Source: UBA4738 sp002413305
Lineage (GTDB): Bacteria; Actinomycetota; UBA4738
Reading direction: 5' to 3'
Length of the DNA stretch: 64,000 bases
Assembly: GCA_036847185.1 (NCBI GenBank)
Contig: DAIUAM010000011.1
Coordinates: forward strand, 16,013-80,012
In this document: positions 42,711-51,093 of the stretch, piece by piece
Position numbering within the stretch: the first letter of the stretch is position 1
How the letters are laid out: the number at the start of each line of letters is the position of its first letter
Translations under genes and position numbers: made by a program
The notes under the pieces: model-generated
Databases searched by the model: none
What the model was told of the DNA's origin: nothing
The model's input: the letters and a program-made list of their open reading frames with translations, nothing else

Positions 42711-42934
42711 GGGTGTTCGTTCCCACGCCCGAGGGCCACGGACGTGTCCTTCGGCCGGAAGCGCACGGATCTCGTCCCGCCGGGAGTTTGAGAGGTTCCG
42801 ATGCGGGAATGATGGCGCTGGCAGAGACGCCGGAGGAGGAATCTCGGGGAAAGGGGCGCTTCCCGAGGCCCTCCAGAAGGCGTCTCTCGCTTTTCCCCGC
42901 CCCTTTGTCCCTTCTCACCGGCCGCCTTCGATGA
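42707..42934 (+). other. Structured hflX leader with a bridging reading frame
   Basis: The 220-base gap between dapL and hflX holds an uninterrupted 75-codon frame from GTG 42707 (overlapping the dapL stop) to TGA 42932-42934 (overlapping the hflX start as ATGA). Internal ATGs at 42809/42812 would give 41 or 40 residues, Arg-rich near the end. A hairpin forms from AGAGACGCC (42823-42831) with GGCGTCTCT (42879-42887), plus inner GGAGG/CCTCC and CTCGGG/CCCGAG stems. It competes with AAAGGGGCG (42850-42858) pairing with CGCCCCTTT (42898-42906). hflX itself lacks a Shine-Dalgarno sequence. Confidence 0.45.
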
Positions 42935-44238
42935 CCGACCGCTACGCATCCGAATCGCCACTCTCCGCGACATGGCGTCCGGCGGTCCGCGAGAAGGCCG
43001 TCCTGGTGGGCCTGGTCCTGGGGGAGGGCGAGGAGTCGCTGGACGAACTGGCGGCCCTGGCCCGGGCGGCGGGAGCGGAGCCGGTCGGGCGAGTGATCCA
43101 GTCGCGGGCGGCGCCGGACCCCGCCACGTTCATCGGGAAGGGCAAGCTGGCCGAGGTGCACGACCTGGTGCATGCGACAGGCGCCGACGCGGTGATCCTC
43201 GACGACGAGCTCTCGCCCGGCCAGCTGCGGAACCTGGAGGAGCGCCTCCGGGTGAAGGTGCTCGACCGCACCGCGCTGATCCTGGACATCTTCGCCCTCC
43301 ACGCCCGGTCCGGGGAGGGCAAGGCGCAGGTCGAGCTCGCCCAGCTGAGCTATCTGCTGCCGAGGCTCCGAGGCTGGGGCGAGGCCATGAGCCGGCTGGG
43401 CGGTGGTATCGGCACGCGGGGCCCCGGCGAGACCAAGCTCGAGGTGGACCGCCAGCACATCCGCCGGCGGATCACGAAGCTCCGCCGGGACATTGCGCAG
43501 CTGGGGAAGAGCCGCGGGGTGAAACGCGCGGGGCGCGAACGGTCGGGGATCCCCCAGATCGCCCTGGCCGGGTACACGAACGCCGGCAAGTCCACGCTGT
43601 TGAACGCGCTGACGGGCGCCGGGACGCTGGTGGCCGACAAGCCGTTCGCCACGCTCGACCCGAAGACCCGGCGGCTGCACCTGAGCGACGGCCGGTGGGC
43701 GACGGTCTCGGACACGGTGGGGTTCGTGCGCAAGCTGCCGCACGACCTGGTGGAGGCGTTCAAGTCCACCCTGGAGGAGGTGTCCCGCGCCGCCCTGGTC
43801 CTGCACGTGGCCGACGCGTCGGCCACTGACCTCCCAGATCAGATGCACGCGGTCCGTTCGGTCCTCGCCGAGATCGGGGCGGGCGACCTTCCCGAGGTGC
43901 TGGCCCTGAACAAGTGGGACCTGGTGGACGGGGAGGAGCGGGGCCGGATCCTGCGCCGCCATCCGGACGGCGTCCCGATCTCGGCTCTGGAGGGCGGCGG
44001 GATCGACCGGCTGCTGGACCGACTGGGCGAGACCCTCCCACAACCGCCGATCGAAGTGGACCTGCTTGTCCCGTTCGACCGTCCGGAGGTCGTGCCCCGG
44101 CTGTACCGGCGCGGCCAGGTGCTGAGCGTGGAGGATGTCCCCGAGGGGTCCAGGGTCCGGGCCAGGATCTCGGGTGCCGACCTGCCGGCCGTGGAGGAGT
44201 TCCTGACCCGGCCGGTCAAACGCCGGGTTCGAACCTGA
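42931..44238 (+). CDS. hflX: GTPase HflX
   Basis: HflX is a 50S-binding GTPase that splits stalled ribosomes; some homologues give macrolide-lincosamide tolerance. The 435-residue protein has the N-terminal ribosome-binding domain (ATFIGKGKLAEV, GTRGPGETKLEVDRQHIRRRI), the G domain with GYTNAGKST, DTVGFVRKLPHDLVEAFKSTLEE and NKWD, and a small C-terminal domain. Length is normal. The start overlaps the stop of a possible leader frame. It is convergent with lexA, 12 bases away. Confidence 0.95.
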   Translation: MTDRYASESPLSATWRPAVREKAVLVGLVLGEGEESLDELAALARAAGAEPVGRVIQSRAAPDPATFIGKGKLAEVHDLVHATGADAVILDDELSPGQLRNLEERLRVKVLDRTALILDIFALHARSGEGKAQVELAQLSYLLPRLRGWGEAMSRLGGGIGTRGPGETKLEVDRQHIRRRITKLRRDIAQLGKSRGVKRAGRERSGIPQIALAGYTNAGKSTLLNALTGAGTLVADKPFATLDPKTRRLHLSDGRWATVSDTVGFVRKLPHDLVEAFKSTLEEVSRAALVLHVADASATDLPDQMHAVRSVLAEIGAGDLPEVLALNKWDLVDGEERGRILRRHPDGVPISALEGGGIDRLLDRLGETLPQPPIEVDLLVPFDRPEVVPRLYRRGQVLSVEDVPEGSRVRARISGADLPAVEEFLTRPVKRRVRT

Positions 44239-44250
44239 CCGCCGAGGCCC

Positions 44251-44865
44251 TCAGAGCTTCCGCAGGACCGCGACCACCTGGCCGAGGATCTGCCCGCCGT
44301 TGAAGTCGATCGGGACCATCGCGGGGTTCTCGGGGACCAGGACGATCCGGCCGTCCTCGCGGTGGAAGCGCTTGACCGTGGCTTCGTCCTCCGCCGCACC
44401 GGAGAGGAGCGCCGCGACGATGTCGCCCTCGTCGGCATCCTCGCGGCGCTTCACCACGACGATGTCGCCGTCCAGGATGCCCGCCCCGATCATGGATTCG
44501 CCGGAGACCCGCAGCGCGAAGTGGTCCTCGTGGCCGGCGTACCCCGTGGGAACCACCAGGTAGTCCTCGACGTCCTGGTCGGCCAGCGTCGGCGCGCCGG
44601 CCGAGATCCGTCCCAGAAGGGGGACCGGGACGCCGCCGCCGCGCTCGCGGCGATGCCCCCGGATCTCCATGGCCCGGGGCTTGGTGGGGTCTCGCTTCAG
44701 CATCCCGCGGCGTTCGAGGTTGGCCAGCTGGGCGTGCACGCTGGAGCTGGACGTCAGCCCCACCGCCTCGCCGATCTCCCGGACGGTCGGCGGGTACCCA
44801 CGCTGGGCGACCGTCTCGCGGATGTACTCGATGATCCTGCGCTGCCGTGCCGTGATGTCATCCAT
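44251..44865 (-). CDS. lexA: SOS repressor LexA
   Basis: The 204-residue LexA has an N-terminal winged helix (RQRRIIEYIRETVAQRGYPPTVREIGEAVGL) and a C-terminal S24 peptidase domain. The cleavage bond is Ala89-Gly90 (ISAGAP), and the catalytic dyad is Ser124 (SGESM) and Lys165 (ATVKRF). RecA filaments trigger self-cleavage. The ATG at 44865 has GGAGGAG upstream. Its control region holds a LexA box at 44911-44924, so it is likely autoregulated. It is divergent from the LysM gene. Confidence 0.97.
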   Translation of the reverse strand: MDDITARQRRIIEYIRETVAQRGYPPTVREIGEAVGLTSSSSVHAQLANLERRGMLKRDPTKPRAMEIRGHRRERGGGVPVPLLGRISAGAPTLADQDVEDYLVVPTGYAGHEDHFALRVSGESMIGAGILDGDIVVVKRREDADEGDIVAALLSGAAEDEATVKRFHREDGRIVLVPENPAMVPIDFNGGQILGQVVAVLRKL

Positions 44866-44910
44866 GTCTTCTCCTCCGCCGAGGAAGCTAGCACGTGAGC
44901 ACGGTGGGTT

Positions 44911-44924
44911 CAAACATATGTTCG
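44911..44924. promoter_or_regulatory. LexA box 1 (lexA side)
   Basis: CAAACATATGTTCG, 46 bases upstream of lexA, matches CGAAC-N4-GTTCG with one changed position. It lies 31 bp (centre to centre) from box 2. Confidence 0.75.
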
Positions 44925-44933
44925 ATTCCGCCC

Positions 44934-44962
44934 TTGACAGCCGAACAGGTGTTCGGCATACT
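44934..44962 (+). promoter_or_regulatory. Promoter of the LysM gene with LexA box 2
   Basis: A consensus -35 TTGACA (44934-44939), 17 bases, and CATACT (44957-44962). The spacer contains the LexA box CGAACAGGTGTTCG (44942-44955). The predicted RNA start falls at about 44968-44970, on the gene's ATG. Confidence 0.88.
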
Positions 44963-44968
44963 GCCGGC

Positions 44969-45256
44969 ATGGGTCGAACACACGTTCGCTGGGGCCGGGT
45001 CGTTGTTTCCGCCACCCTCGTGCTGGGCGGAGCCGGTCTGCTGGGCTCGCACGGCTGGTCCAGAGGGAGCCGTGGAGCGGCTCCGGTGGCCCAGCGGATC
45101 TACGTGGTCCGTGCCGGGGACACCGTCTGGTCCATCGCCGGGCGCGTCGCCGGGGCCCGGCAGGACCCGCGCCCGGTCGTCGACGCCATCCTCGAGCAGA
45201 ACCGACTCCCCGGTGCGGTCATCATCCCCGGAGAGCGGTTGCTCATCCCGGGCTAG
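44969..45256 (+). CDS. SOS-controlled LysM membrane protein (YneA-like)
   Basis: A 95-residue protein with one N-terminal hydrophobic helix (VVVSATLVLGGAGLLG) and a C-terminal LysM domain (YVVRAGDTVWSIAGRVAG, NRLPGAVIIPGERLLIPG) that should bind peptidoglycan outside the membrane. A LysM protein divergent from lexA under LexA control is the layout of B. subtilis yneA, an SOS division inhibitor, and of similar genes in actinobacteria, so that role is inferred. There is no Shine-Dalgarno sequence; the mRNA is predicted to be leaderless. A third LexA box lies in codons 3-7. Confidence 0.85.
   Translation: MGRTHVRWGRVVVSATLVLGGAGLLGSHGWSRGSRGAAPVAQRIYVVRAGDTVWSIAGRVAGARQDPRPVVDAILEQNRLPGAVIIPGERLLIPG
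44975..44988. promoter_or_regulatory. LexA box 3, inside the LysM coding start
   Basis: CGAACACACGTTCG matches the LexA box consensus and is 33 bp from box 2. Being just downstream of the promoter, it could act as a roadblock or as a cooperative site. Confidence 0.75.
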
Positions 45257-45278
45257 GCCGGGAGTGTTCGGCCCGTCG

Positions 45279-45330
45279 TTGACGGGGCATATCTCGGTGG
45301 CTACGCTGGTCTGGCCACAACATCTTGTGG
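45279..45330 (+). promoter_or_regulatory. nrdR promoter and NrdR box
   Basis: TTGACG (45279-45284), 17 bases, TACGCT (45302-45307). Just downstream is the palindrome CCACAACATCTTGTGG (45315-45330), which matches actinobacterial NrdR boxes. This suggests autoregulation of nrdR. Confidence 0.75.
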
Positions 45331-45381
45331 TCAGGCCTTGTCAGATGGCCTGCCCCCTCCCTTCCCCGGGGGTGGACATCA

Positions 45382-45858
45382 GTGCGATGCCCATGGTGTG
45401 CCGGCCAGGACGACAAGGTCGTCGATTCCCGTACCGCTGAGGCCGGCTCCTCGATCCGCCGCCGCCGCGAGTGTCTTACCTGCGGTCGCCGGTTCACCAC
45501 GTTCGAGCGCGTCGAGGCCGTGAGCCTGACGGTGGTGAAGCGCGACGGCGCGAAGGAGCCTTTCGACCGGGCCAAGGTCATGTCCGGGGTGCGCAAGGCG
45601 ATCAAGAACCGTCCGGTCACCCAGGAACAGGTCGAACGGCTCGCCGAGCGCGTGGAGGAGAAGCTTCGCCGCAAGGGACCGGTGGTCACGACCCAGGAGG
45701 TCGGGATCGAGGTGCTGGCCCAGCTGCGCCGGCTGGACGACGTCGCCTACCTGCGGTTCGCCAGCGTCTACAAGGATTTCCAGGAGCTCGACGACTTCGA
45801 ACGGGAGGTCGGCTTGCTGCTCCAGAAGCGGGTCCCGTCCCGGCCTCGTTCGGGCTGA
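45382..45858 (+). CDS. nrdR: Transcriptional repressor NrdR
   Basis: NrdR is the zinc-finger and ATP-cone repressor of ribonucleotide reductase genes. The 158-residue protein has the zinc ribbon CPWC...CLTC (VRCPWCAGQDDKVVDSR, RRRRECLTCGRRFTTFE) and an ATP cone (VVKRDGAKEPFDRAKVMSGVRKA). The start is GTG 45382, placing the first Cys at residue 3, as in the family; a GGGGGTGG lies upstream. It directly precedes nrdJ, the usual actinobacterial pairing. Confidence 0.96.
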   Translation: MRCPWCAGQDDKVVDSRTAEAGSSIRRRRECLTCGRRFTTFERVEAVSLTVVKRDGAKEPFDRAKVMSGVRKAIKNRPVTQEQVERLAERVEEKLRRKGPVVTTQEVGIEVLAQLRRLDDVAYLRFASVYKDFQELDDFEREVGLLLQKRVPSRPRSG

Positions 45859-45910
45859 GCACGAGCCGAGCGCGGGCTGCTTTCAGAGCCCTCAAGGGCG
45901 GTCTCGACGA

Positions 45911-46020
45911 ACCACAACATCTTGTGGTGTCCGGTCAAGCGCGGGTTGGCAAACCCCACATCTGGGGTGAGAATAGAGGGGTCGAACGACTTGACACGGA
46001 GCGCTTCCCGGGGGCAGAAT
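45911..46020 (+). promoter_or_regulatory. nrdJ control region with two NrdR boxes
   Basis: Box one is ACCACAACATCTTGTGGT (45911-45928). A weaker box, ACCCCACATCTGGGGT (45953-45968), lies 41 bp away centre to centre, about four helical turns, as in paired NrdR sites. Box two exactly fills the spacer of TTGGCA (45946-45951) and GAGAAT (45969-45974). A second promoter candidate is TTGACA (45991-45996) with CAGAAT (46015-46020). An 18-bp palindrome (46025-46042) follows in the leader. Confidence 0.7.
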
Positions 46021-46119
46021 CCCGAATCACACGAGTGTGATTTATCCCCAAGTTTGTCCCCACGGATTCCACCGGTGGGGAAGCCTTCCCCAAGTATGTC
46101 GGCTCGACAGGAGGGCGAC

Positions 46120-48864
46120 GTGGCGACGAAAGAACGGGACCTCGGCATCAAGCGGAGCGGACTCCGGTTCAAGCGGTACTTCACCAAGGACGGCGTGCAC
46201 CCCTACGACGAGGTCGAGTGGGAGGTGCGCGACGCTGTCATCCCGAACTACAAGGAGGGCGGGAACGCCTTCGAGCAGCGCGGGGTGGAGTTTCCGAAGA
46301 ACTGGTCCCAGAACTCCACGAACATCGTCGCCCAGAAGTACTTCCGCGGGCCGCTCGGCACGCCGCAGCGCGAGTCCAGCGTCCGGCAGATGATCGGCCG
46401 GGTGGTCGACACGATCACCGGGTGGGGCATCAAGGATCGCTATTTCGCCACCGAGACCGATGCCACGGTCTTCGCCGAAGAGCTCTCCCACTTGCTCGTC
46501 CACCAGAAGGCCGCCTTCAACTCGCCGGTCTGGTTCAACGTGGGGGCCGAGGCGAAGCCGCAGTGCAGCGCGTGCTTCATCCTGGCTGTTGAGGACCGGA
46601 TGAGCTCCATCCTCAACTGGTACGTCGAAGAGGGCACGATCTTCAAGGGCGGCTCCGGCTCGGGGATCAACCTTTCGGTGCTTCGTTCGTCCAAGGAGCA
46701 TCTCCACGGTGGCGGGACGGCCAGCGGACCGGTCAGCTTCATGCGCGGCGCCGACGCGTCCGCCGGGACGATCAAGTCGGGTGGTAAGACGCGGCGCGCG
46801 GCGAAGATGGTCGTGCTGAACGTCGACCACCCCGACATCCGCGACTTCGTGTGGTGTAAGGCGGTCGAGGAGCGGAAGGCGCGCGTGCTGCGCGACTTCG
46901 GCTTCGACATGGACCTCGACGGCAAGGACAGCCACTCCACCCAGTATCAGAACGCGAACAACTCGGTCCGGGTGACCGACGAGTTCATGAAGTCCTATCT
47001 CGACGACCGCGACTGGAAGCTGAAGAGCGTGACCACGGGTGAGGCCGTGGAGACCGCCCGGGCTCGCGACATCATGCGGGAGATCGCCCAGGCGGCTTGG
47101 GAATGTGCCGACCCCGGCATGCAGTACGACACGATCATCAACGACTGGCACACCTGCCCGGCCAGCGGCCGGATCAACGCGTCGAACCCGTGCAGCGAGT
47201 ACATGCACCTCGACAACAGCGCCTGCAACCTGGCCAGCCTGAACCTGCTGAAGTTCCTGGACGACGACGGGAACTTCGACATCCCGGCCTTCAAGCACGC
47301 CGTCGAGGTCGTGTTCACCGCGCAGGAGATCATCGTCGGCAATTCGAGCTACCCGACGGAGAAGATCGAACGCAACGCCAAGGCCTTCCGTCAGCTCGGC
47401 CTGGGCTACGCGAACCTCGGGGCGCTGCTGATGGCGCGCGGTCTGCCCTACGACTCCGACGGCGGGCGGGCATGGGCGGGCGCGATCACCGCGCTGATGA
47501 CCGGGCACGCCTACCGGACCAGCGCGAAGATCTCCGAGCAGACCGGACCCTTCGCCGGCTACGCGCCGAACCGCGACGCGATGCTCCGGGTCATGCGCAA
47601 GCACCGCGCGGCGGCCGACACGATCGATCCCGAGAAGATCCCCGAGGGCCTGCTCCAGGCGGCGAAGACGGCGTGGGACGAGGCGATCGGGCTCGGCGAG
47701 GAGCACGGCTACCGCAACGCCCAGGCCACCGTGCTGGCTCCCACCGGGACGATCGGCCTGATGATGGACTGCGACACCACGGGCATCGAGCCCGACCTCG
47801 CCCTGGTCAAGAACAAGAAGCTGGTGGGCGGTGGGACCATGCAGATCGTCAACCAGACGGTCCCCCGCGCGCTAGGAAAGCTCGGGTACGCCGACGACCA
47901 GGTCGACGCGATCGTGGCCTACATCGCCGAGCACAACACGGTCGGTGGCGCTCCGTTCATGAAGGAGGAGCACTATCCCGTGTTCGACTGCTCCATGGGA
48001 GAGCGGGCCATCGATTACATGGGGCATGTGAAGATGATGGCCGCCGCGCAGCCGTTCATCTCCGGCGCGATCAGCAAGACCGTGAACATGCCCGAGCACG
48101 TGACCGTCGAAGAGGTCGAACAGCTCTACCTCGAAGGCTGGAAGCTCGGCCTGAAGGCCGTGGCCATCTACCGCGACAACTGCAAGGTCGCCCAGCCGTT
48201 GTCGGCGGACAAGAAGAAGGCGGCGACGCCCGTGGTCGAGCTGCCCGGCAAACCGGTCCGCCGCCGTCTGCCTGCGTCGCGTCCGGCGCGCACCGTCTCG
48301 TTCGCGGTCGGTGAAGCGGAGGGCTACATCACCGCGGGCGAATACCCGGAGGACGGCATCGGCGAGATCTTCCTGAAGGTCTCCAAGCAGGGTTCGACCC
48401 TCTCGGGGGTGATGGATGCCTTCGCCATCGCGGTCTCGCTCGGCCTGCAGTACGGCGTGCCGCTGGAGGCGTTCGTTTCCAAGTTCGTCAACATGCGGTT
48501 CGAACCCAGCGGGATCACGAACGACCCGGACGTGCGGTTCGCGAGCTCCATCGTGGACTACGTGTTCCGCCGGCTGGCGCTCGAGTACCTGCCGCCGGAG
48601 AAGCGCGCGGGCCTGGGGGTCCAGAGCATCGACGAACGCAAGGAGTACGCCAGGCAGCAGATCGAAGGCGATACCGGGGATGCCCCCGATCTCCCCACCG
48701 CTTCGAAGGCCGAGCCGCAGCTGTTCTCCGCGGCCGAGGTGGTCACGAAGCCCGGCGCCCGGATCCTGGACGCGCCGCTCTGCTACTCGTGCGGCGCGAA
48801 GATGCAGCCGGCCGGTTCGTGCTACGTGTGCACGGGGTGCGGTTCGACCAGCGGCTGCTCGTAG
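46120..48864 (+). CDS. nrdJ: Adenosylcobalamin-dependent (class II) ribonucleotide reductase
   Basis: NrdJ reduces ribonucleotides using coenzyme B12. The 914-residue protein has KAAFNSPVWFNVGAEAKPQCSACFI, a substrate loop GGSGSGINLSVLRSSKE, the thiyl-radical site in NPCSEYMHLDNSACNLASLNL, and LAPTGTIGLMMDCDTTGIEPD. A TSCPD-type domain follows (EDGIGEIFLKVSKQGSTLSGVMDAF), then a Cys-rich tail (CYSCGAKM, CYVCTGCG) for redox recycling or zinc. The GTG at 46120 follows AGGAGGG by four bases; an ATG at 46096 is possible. I find no B12 riboswitch in the leader. Confidence 0.96.
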   Translation: MATKERDLGIKRSGLRFKRYFTKDGVHPYDEVEWEVRDAVIPNYKEGGNAFEQRGVEFPKNWSQNSTNIVAQKYFRGPLGTPQRESSVRQMIGRVVDTITGWGIKDRYFATETDATVFAEELSHLLVHQKAAFNSPVWFNVGAEAKPQCSACFILAVEDRMSSILNWYVEEGTIFKGGSGSGINLSVLRSSKEHLHGGGTASGPVSFMRGADASAGTIKSGGKTRRAAKMVVLNVDHPDIRDFVWCKAVEERKARVLRDFGFDMDLDGKDSHSTQYQNANNSVRVTDEFMKSYLDDRDWKLKSVTTGEAVETARARDIMREIAQAAWECADPGMQYDTIINDWHTCPASGRINASNPCSEYMHLDNSACNLASLNLLKFLDDDGNFDIPAFKHAVEVVFTAQEIIVGNSSYPTEKIERNAKAFRQLGLGYANLGALLMARGLPYDSDGGRAWAGAITALMTGHAYRTSAKISEQTGPFAGYAPNRDAMLRVMRKHRAAADTIDPEKIPEGLLQAAKTAWDEAIGLGEEHGYRNAQATVLAPTGTIGLMMDCDTTGIEPDLALVKNKKLVGGGTMQIVNQTVPRALGKLGYADDQVDAIVAYIAEHNTVGGAPFMKEEHYPVFDCSMGERAIDYMGHVKMMAAAQPFISGAISKTVNMPEHVTVEEVEQLYLEGWKLGLKAVAIYRDNCKVAQPLSADKKKAATPVVELPGKPVRRRLPASRPARTVSFAVGEAEGYITAGEYPEDGIGEIFLKVSKQGSTLSGVMDAFAIAVSLGLQYGVPLEAFVSKFVNMRFEPSGITNDPDVRFASSIVDYVFRRLALEYLPPEKRAGLGVQSIDERKEYARQQIEGDTGDAPDLPTASKAEPQLFSAAEVVTKPGARILDAPLCYSCGAKMQPAGSCYVCTGCGSTSGCS

Positions 48865-48899
48865 ACGGGTGGCCGCTGGGCGGACCCCGTTCCTCGCCG

Positions 48900-49709
48900 T
48901 CACACGCCGGCGAAGAAGTCCAGCAGCAGCTTGTTGACCTCGTCGGGGCGTTCGAACGGGCCGCCGTGGGCGCAGTTGTCGATCTCCTCGTACCGGCAGC
49001 CCGGGATGGCCGCGGCGACCTCCCGGTTGCGGACGGCCGGGGTCAGCATGTCCAGCTCGAATCCGACGACCATGGACGGCACGGAGATGCCGGACAACGC
49101 CTCCAGCCGCCCGTCGTAGGCGCGGTCGGCTTCGATCTGCCCGCGCCGGCCGGGGTTCTCCCATCGCGGCGCGGCGGCGGTGAGGTCCAGGAACAGCTGT
49201 ACACGGTCGTCGTCGCACAGCACGCCGGGGGAGAACAGCGTGAAGGCCAGCATGACCGCTTCGAACCTCGGCGTCAGCTCGATGCTCCGGCCGTCCATCT
49301 CGAGCCACGCGTTGGCGATGGCCCGGCGGAACACGTCCTGGCGGCCCATCGTGCCTATCATCACCGCTCCGCGGACCAGGTCCGGCCGGGCCAGCGCGAG
49401 CTCCTGGGTGATGAAGGCGCCCAGCGAGATGCCGGCCACCCGGCACGGCCCGATCCCGGTCGCCTCGATCAGCGCGGCCGCGTCGGCGGCCATCTCCTGC
49501 ACCGTGTACGGGGCAGGCGGGCAGTCCGACGGCGGCATCCCCCGATTGTCGAAGGTGACCACCTGGTAGCCGGCGGCGGTCAGCGGGGAGACCTGGAAGA
49601 ACTGCCACGTGTAGGCGGCCTGGCCGGTGCCGCACACCAGGAGGACCGGTTCGCCCTCCTCGTGCACCTCGTAGCTGAGCTGGATGCCGTTCGCCGTCGC
49701 CCGCGCCAT
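48900..49709 (-). CDS. Alpha/beta hydrolase
   Basis: A 269-residue alpha/beta-hydrolase. The nucleophile elbow is GISLGA, the oxyanion region is CGTGQAAYTW followed by FDNRGMPPS, the acid is probably Asp in VVGFELDMLTP, and the histidine is in NCAHGGPFERPDEV. These fit the esterase/lactonase group (3-oxoadipate enol-lactonase-like), but the substrate is not defined. No signal peptide. A GGAGCGGAAGG sequence precedes the ATG. It is convergent with nrdJ and divergent from the amidohydrolase. Confidence 0.9.
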   Translation of the reverse strand: MARATANGIQLSYEVHEEGEPVLLVCGTGQAAYTWQFFQVSPLTAAGYQVVTFDNRGMPPSDCPPAPYTVQEMAADAAALIEATGIGPCRVAGISLGAFITQELALARPDLVRGAVMIGTMGRQDVFRRAIANAWLEMDGRSIELTPRFEAVMLAFTLFSPGVLCDDDRVQLFLDLTAAAPRWENPGRRGQIEADRAYDGRLEALSGISVPSMVVGFELDMLTPAVRNREVAAAIPGCRYEEIDNCAHGGPFERPDEVNKLLLDFFAGV

Positions 49710-49879
49710 GCCTTCCGCTCCTTCCGATCCGATGGGTCCAAGCGTATCGGCCGGGAGGGGGGGTGAACGGTTCGACCCACGCCGGGGCCGGGGTGTAGCG
49801 TTCCAGCCCGAGACCCAGTTCGAACCGGACGAGCGCCCGCGCGGCGGTCTCGCGCGCGAGCTGACTGCGAGGACGCGCG

Positions 49880-51079
49880 ATGAGGACCCTGTTCAGGGGC
49901 GGCCGGCTGTTCGACGGGAGCGGCACCCTGTCCGAAGCCGACGTGGTCGTGGAGGACGGCCGGTTCGTCGAGGTTGGCTCGGGGCTGGATGGCCACGAGC
50001 GGGTGGACGTCGGTGGCAAGGCGCTGCTGCCGGGCCTGTTCGACTGCCACACGCACGTGATGATCAGCCACGTCGACATCTGGAAGATGGTCCAGTCGCC
50101 GTTCAGCCTCATGTTCTATGAGGCGATGCGGAACCTACGGGCCACACTCGACCTCGGCATCACCACGATCCGGGACGCCGGCGGGGCCGACCTCGGCGTC
50201 AAGACCGCGGTCGAACGGGGCCTGATCGCGGGACCCCGCATGCAGATCTCGATCAACATGCTCAGCCAGACCGGCGGGCACGGCGACGAATGGTTCCCGT
50301 CCGGGATCGAGGTCCCGTTCTTCAAGTCCTATCCGGGCTCGCCGCACACCGTCGTCGACGGGCCCGAGGAGATCCGCAAGAAGGTCCGGGAGCTGCTCCG
50401 CGATGGGGCGGACGTCATCAAGATCGCCAGCTCGGGCGGGGTGCTCTCGGCGCGCGACGACCCGCGCCACGCCCACTTCCGGTTGGACGAGCTCGAGACG
50501 ATCGTGACCGAAGCGGCCGCGGCCGGGCGGTGGGTCATGGCGCACGCCCAGAGCGCCGAGGGCATCAAAAACGCGCTCCGGGCCGGGGTCCGTTCGATCG
50601 ATCACGGCATCTACCTCGACGACGAGGCCATCTCCCTGCTGTTGGAGAAGGGCGCTTACCTCGTGCCGACGCTGGTCGCGGCCGAGGGAGTGGTGATCGC
50701 CGCGGAGCACGGCGCGCAGATCCCGGAGGCCAGCCTGCAGAAGGCGAAGGACGTGGTGGGAGTCCACCGCGAGTCGTTCGCCAAGGCCGTGGCGGCGGGG
50801 GTGAAGATCGCCATGGGGACCGACAGCGGCGTGACACCCCACGGCGAGAACCTGCGCGAGCTCGAGCTCATGGAGGCGGGCGGGATGACACCGCAGCAGG
50901 TGCTCACCGCGACCACGGCGACCGCGGCCGAGCTGATGGGCCTGGAGCGCGAGCTGGGCTCGATCGAAGCGGGGAAGCGGGCCGACCTCGTCGTCGTGGA
51001 CGGGGATCCGTTCGAGCTGGCGAAGCTCCCCGGGCGCGTCGTCGCCGTCTACAAGGACGGCGACCGGGTGTTCGGCTGA
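49880..51079 (+). CDS. Amidohydrolase family metal-dependent hydrolase
   Basis: A 399-residue amidohydrolase of the imidazolonepropionase/prolidase-like subgroup. Metal ligands are visible: H-x-H in DCHTHVMI, the lysine to be carboxylated in DVIKIASSGG, His in VMAHAQS, His in SIDHGIYL and Asp in MGTDSGVTPHGEN. The final beta strands (LGSIEAGKRADLVVVDGDPFELAKL) form the urease-like domain. Likely substrates are cyclic amides or dipeptides. GAGGA precedes the ATG. The dUTPase follows 14 bases later. Confidence 0.9.
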   Translation: MRTLFRGGRLFDGSGTLSEADVVVEDGRFVEVGSGLDGHERVDVGGKALLPGLFDCHTHVMISHVDIWKMVQSPFSLMFYEAMRNLRATLDLGITTIRDAGGADLGVKTAVERGLIAGPRMQISINMLSQTGGHGDEWFPSGIEVPFFKSYPGSPHTVVDGPEEIRKKVRELLRDGADVIKIASSGGVLSARDDPRHAHFRLDELETIVTEAAAAGRWVMAHAQSAEGIKNALRAGVRSIDHGIYLDDEAISLLLEKGAYLVPTLVAAEGVVIAAEHGAQIPEASLQKAKDVVGVHRESFAKAVAAGVKIAMGTDSGVTPHGENLRELELMEAGGMTPQQVLTATTATAAELMGLERELGSIEAGKRADLVVVDGDPFELAKLPGRVVAVYKDGDRVFG

Positions 51080-51093
51080 GTTCGGCCCGAAGC

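Noticed and set aside
45859..46119. Cobalamin riboswitch upstream of nrdJ
   Set aside because: The region is short and lacks a recognisable B12 box; its palindromes are explained by NrdR sites and small hairpins.
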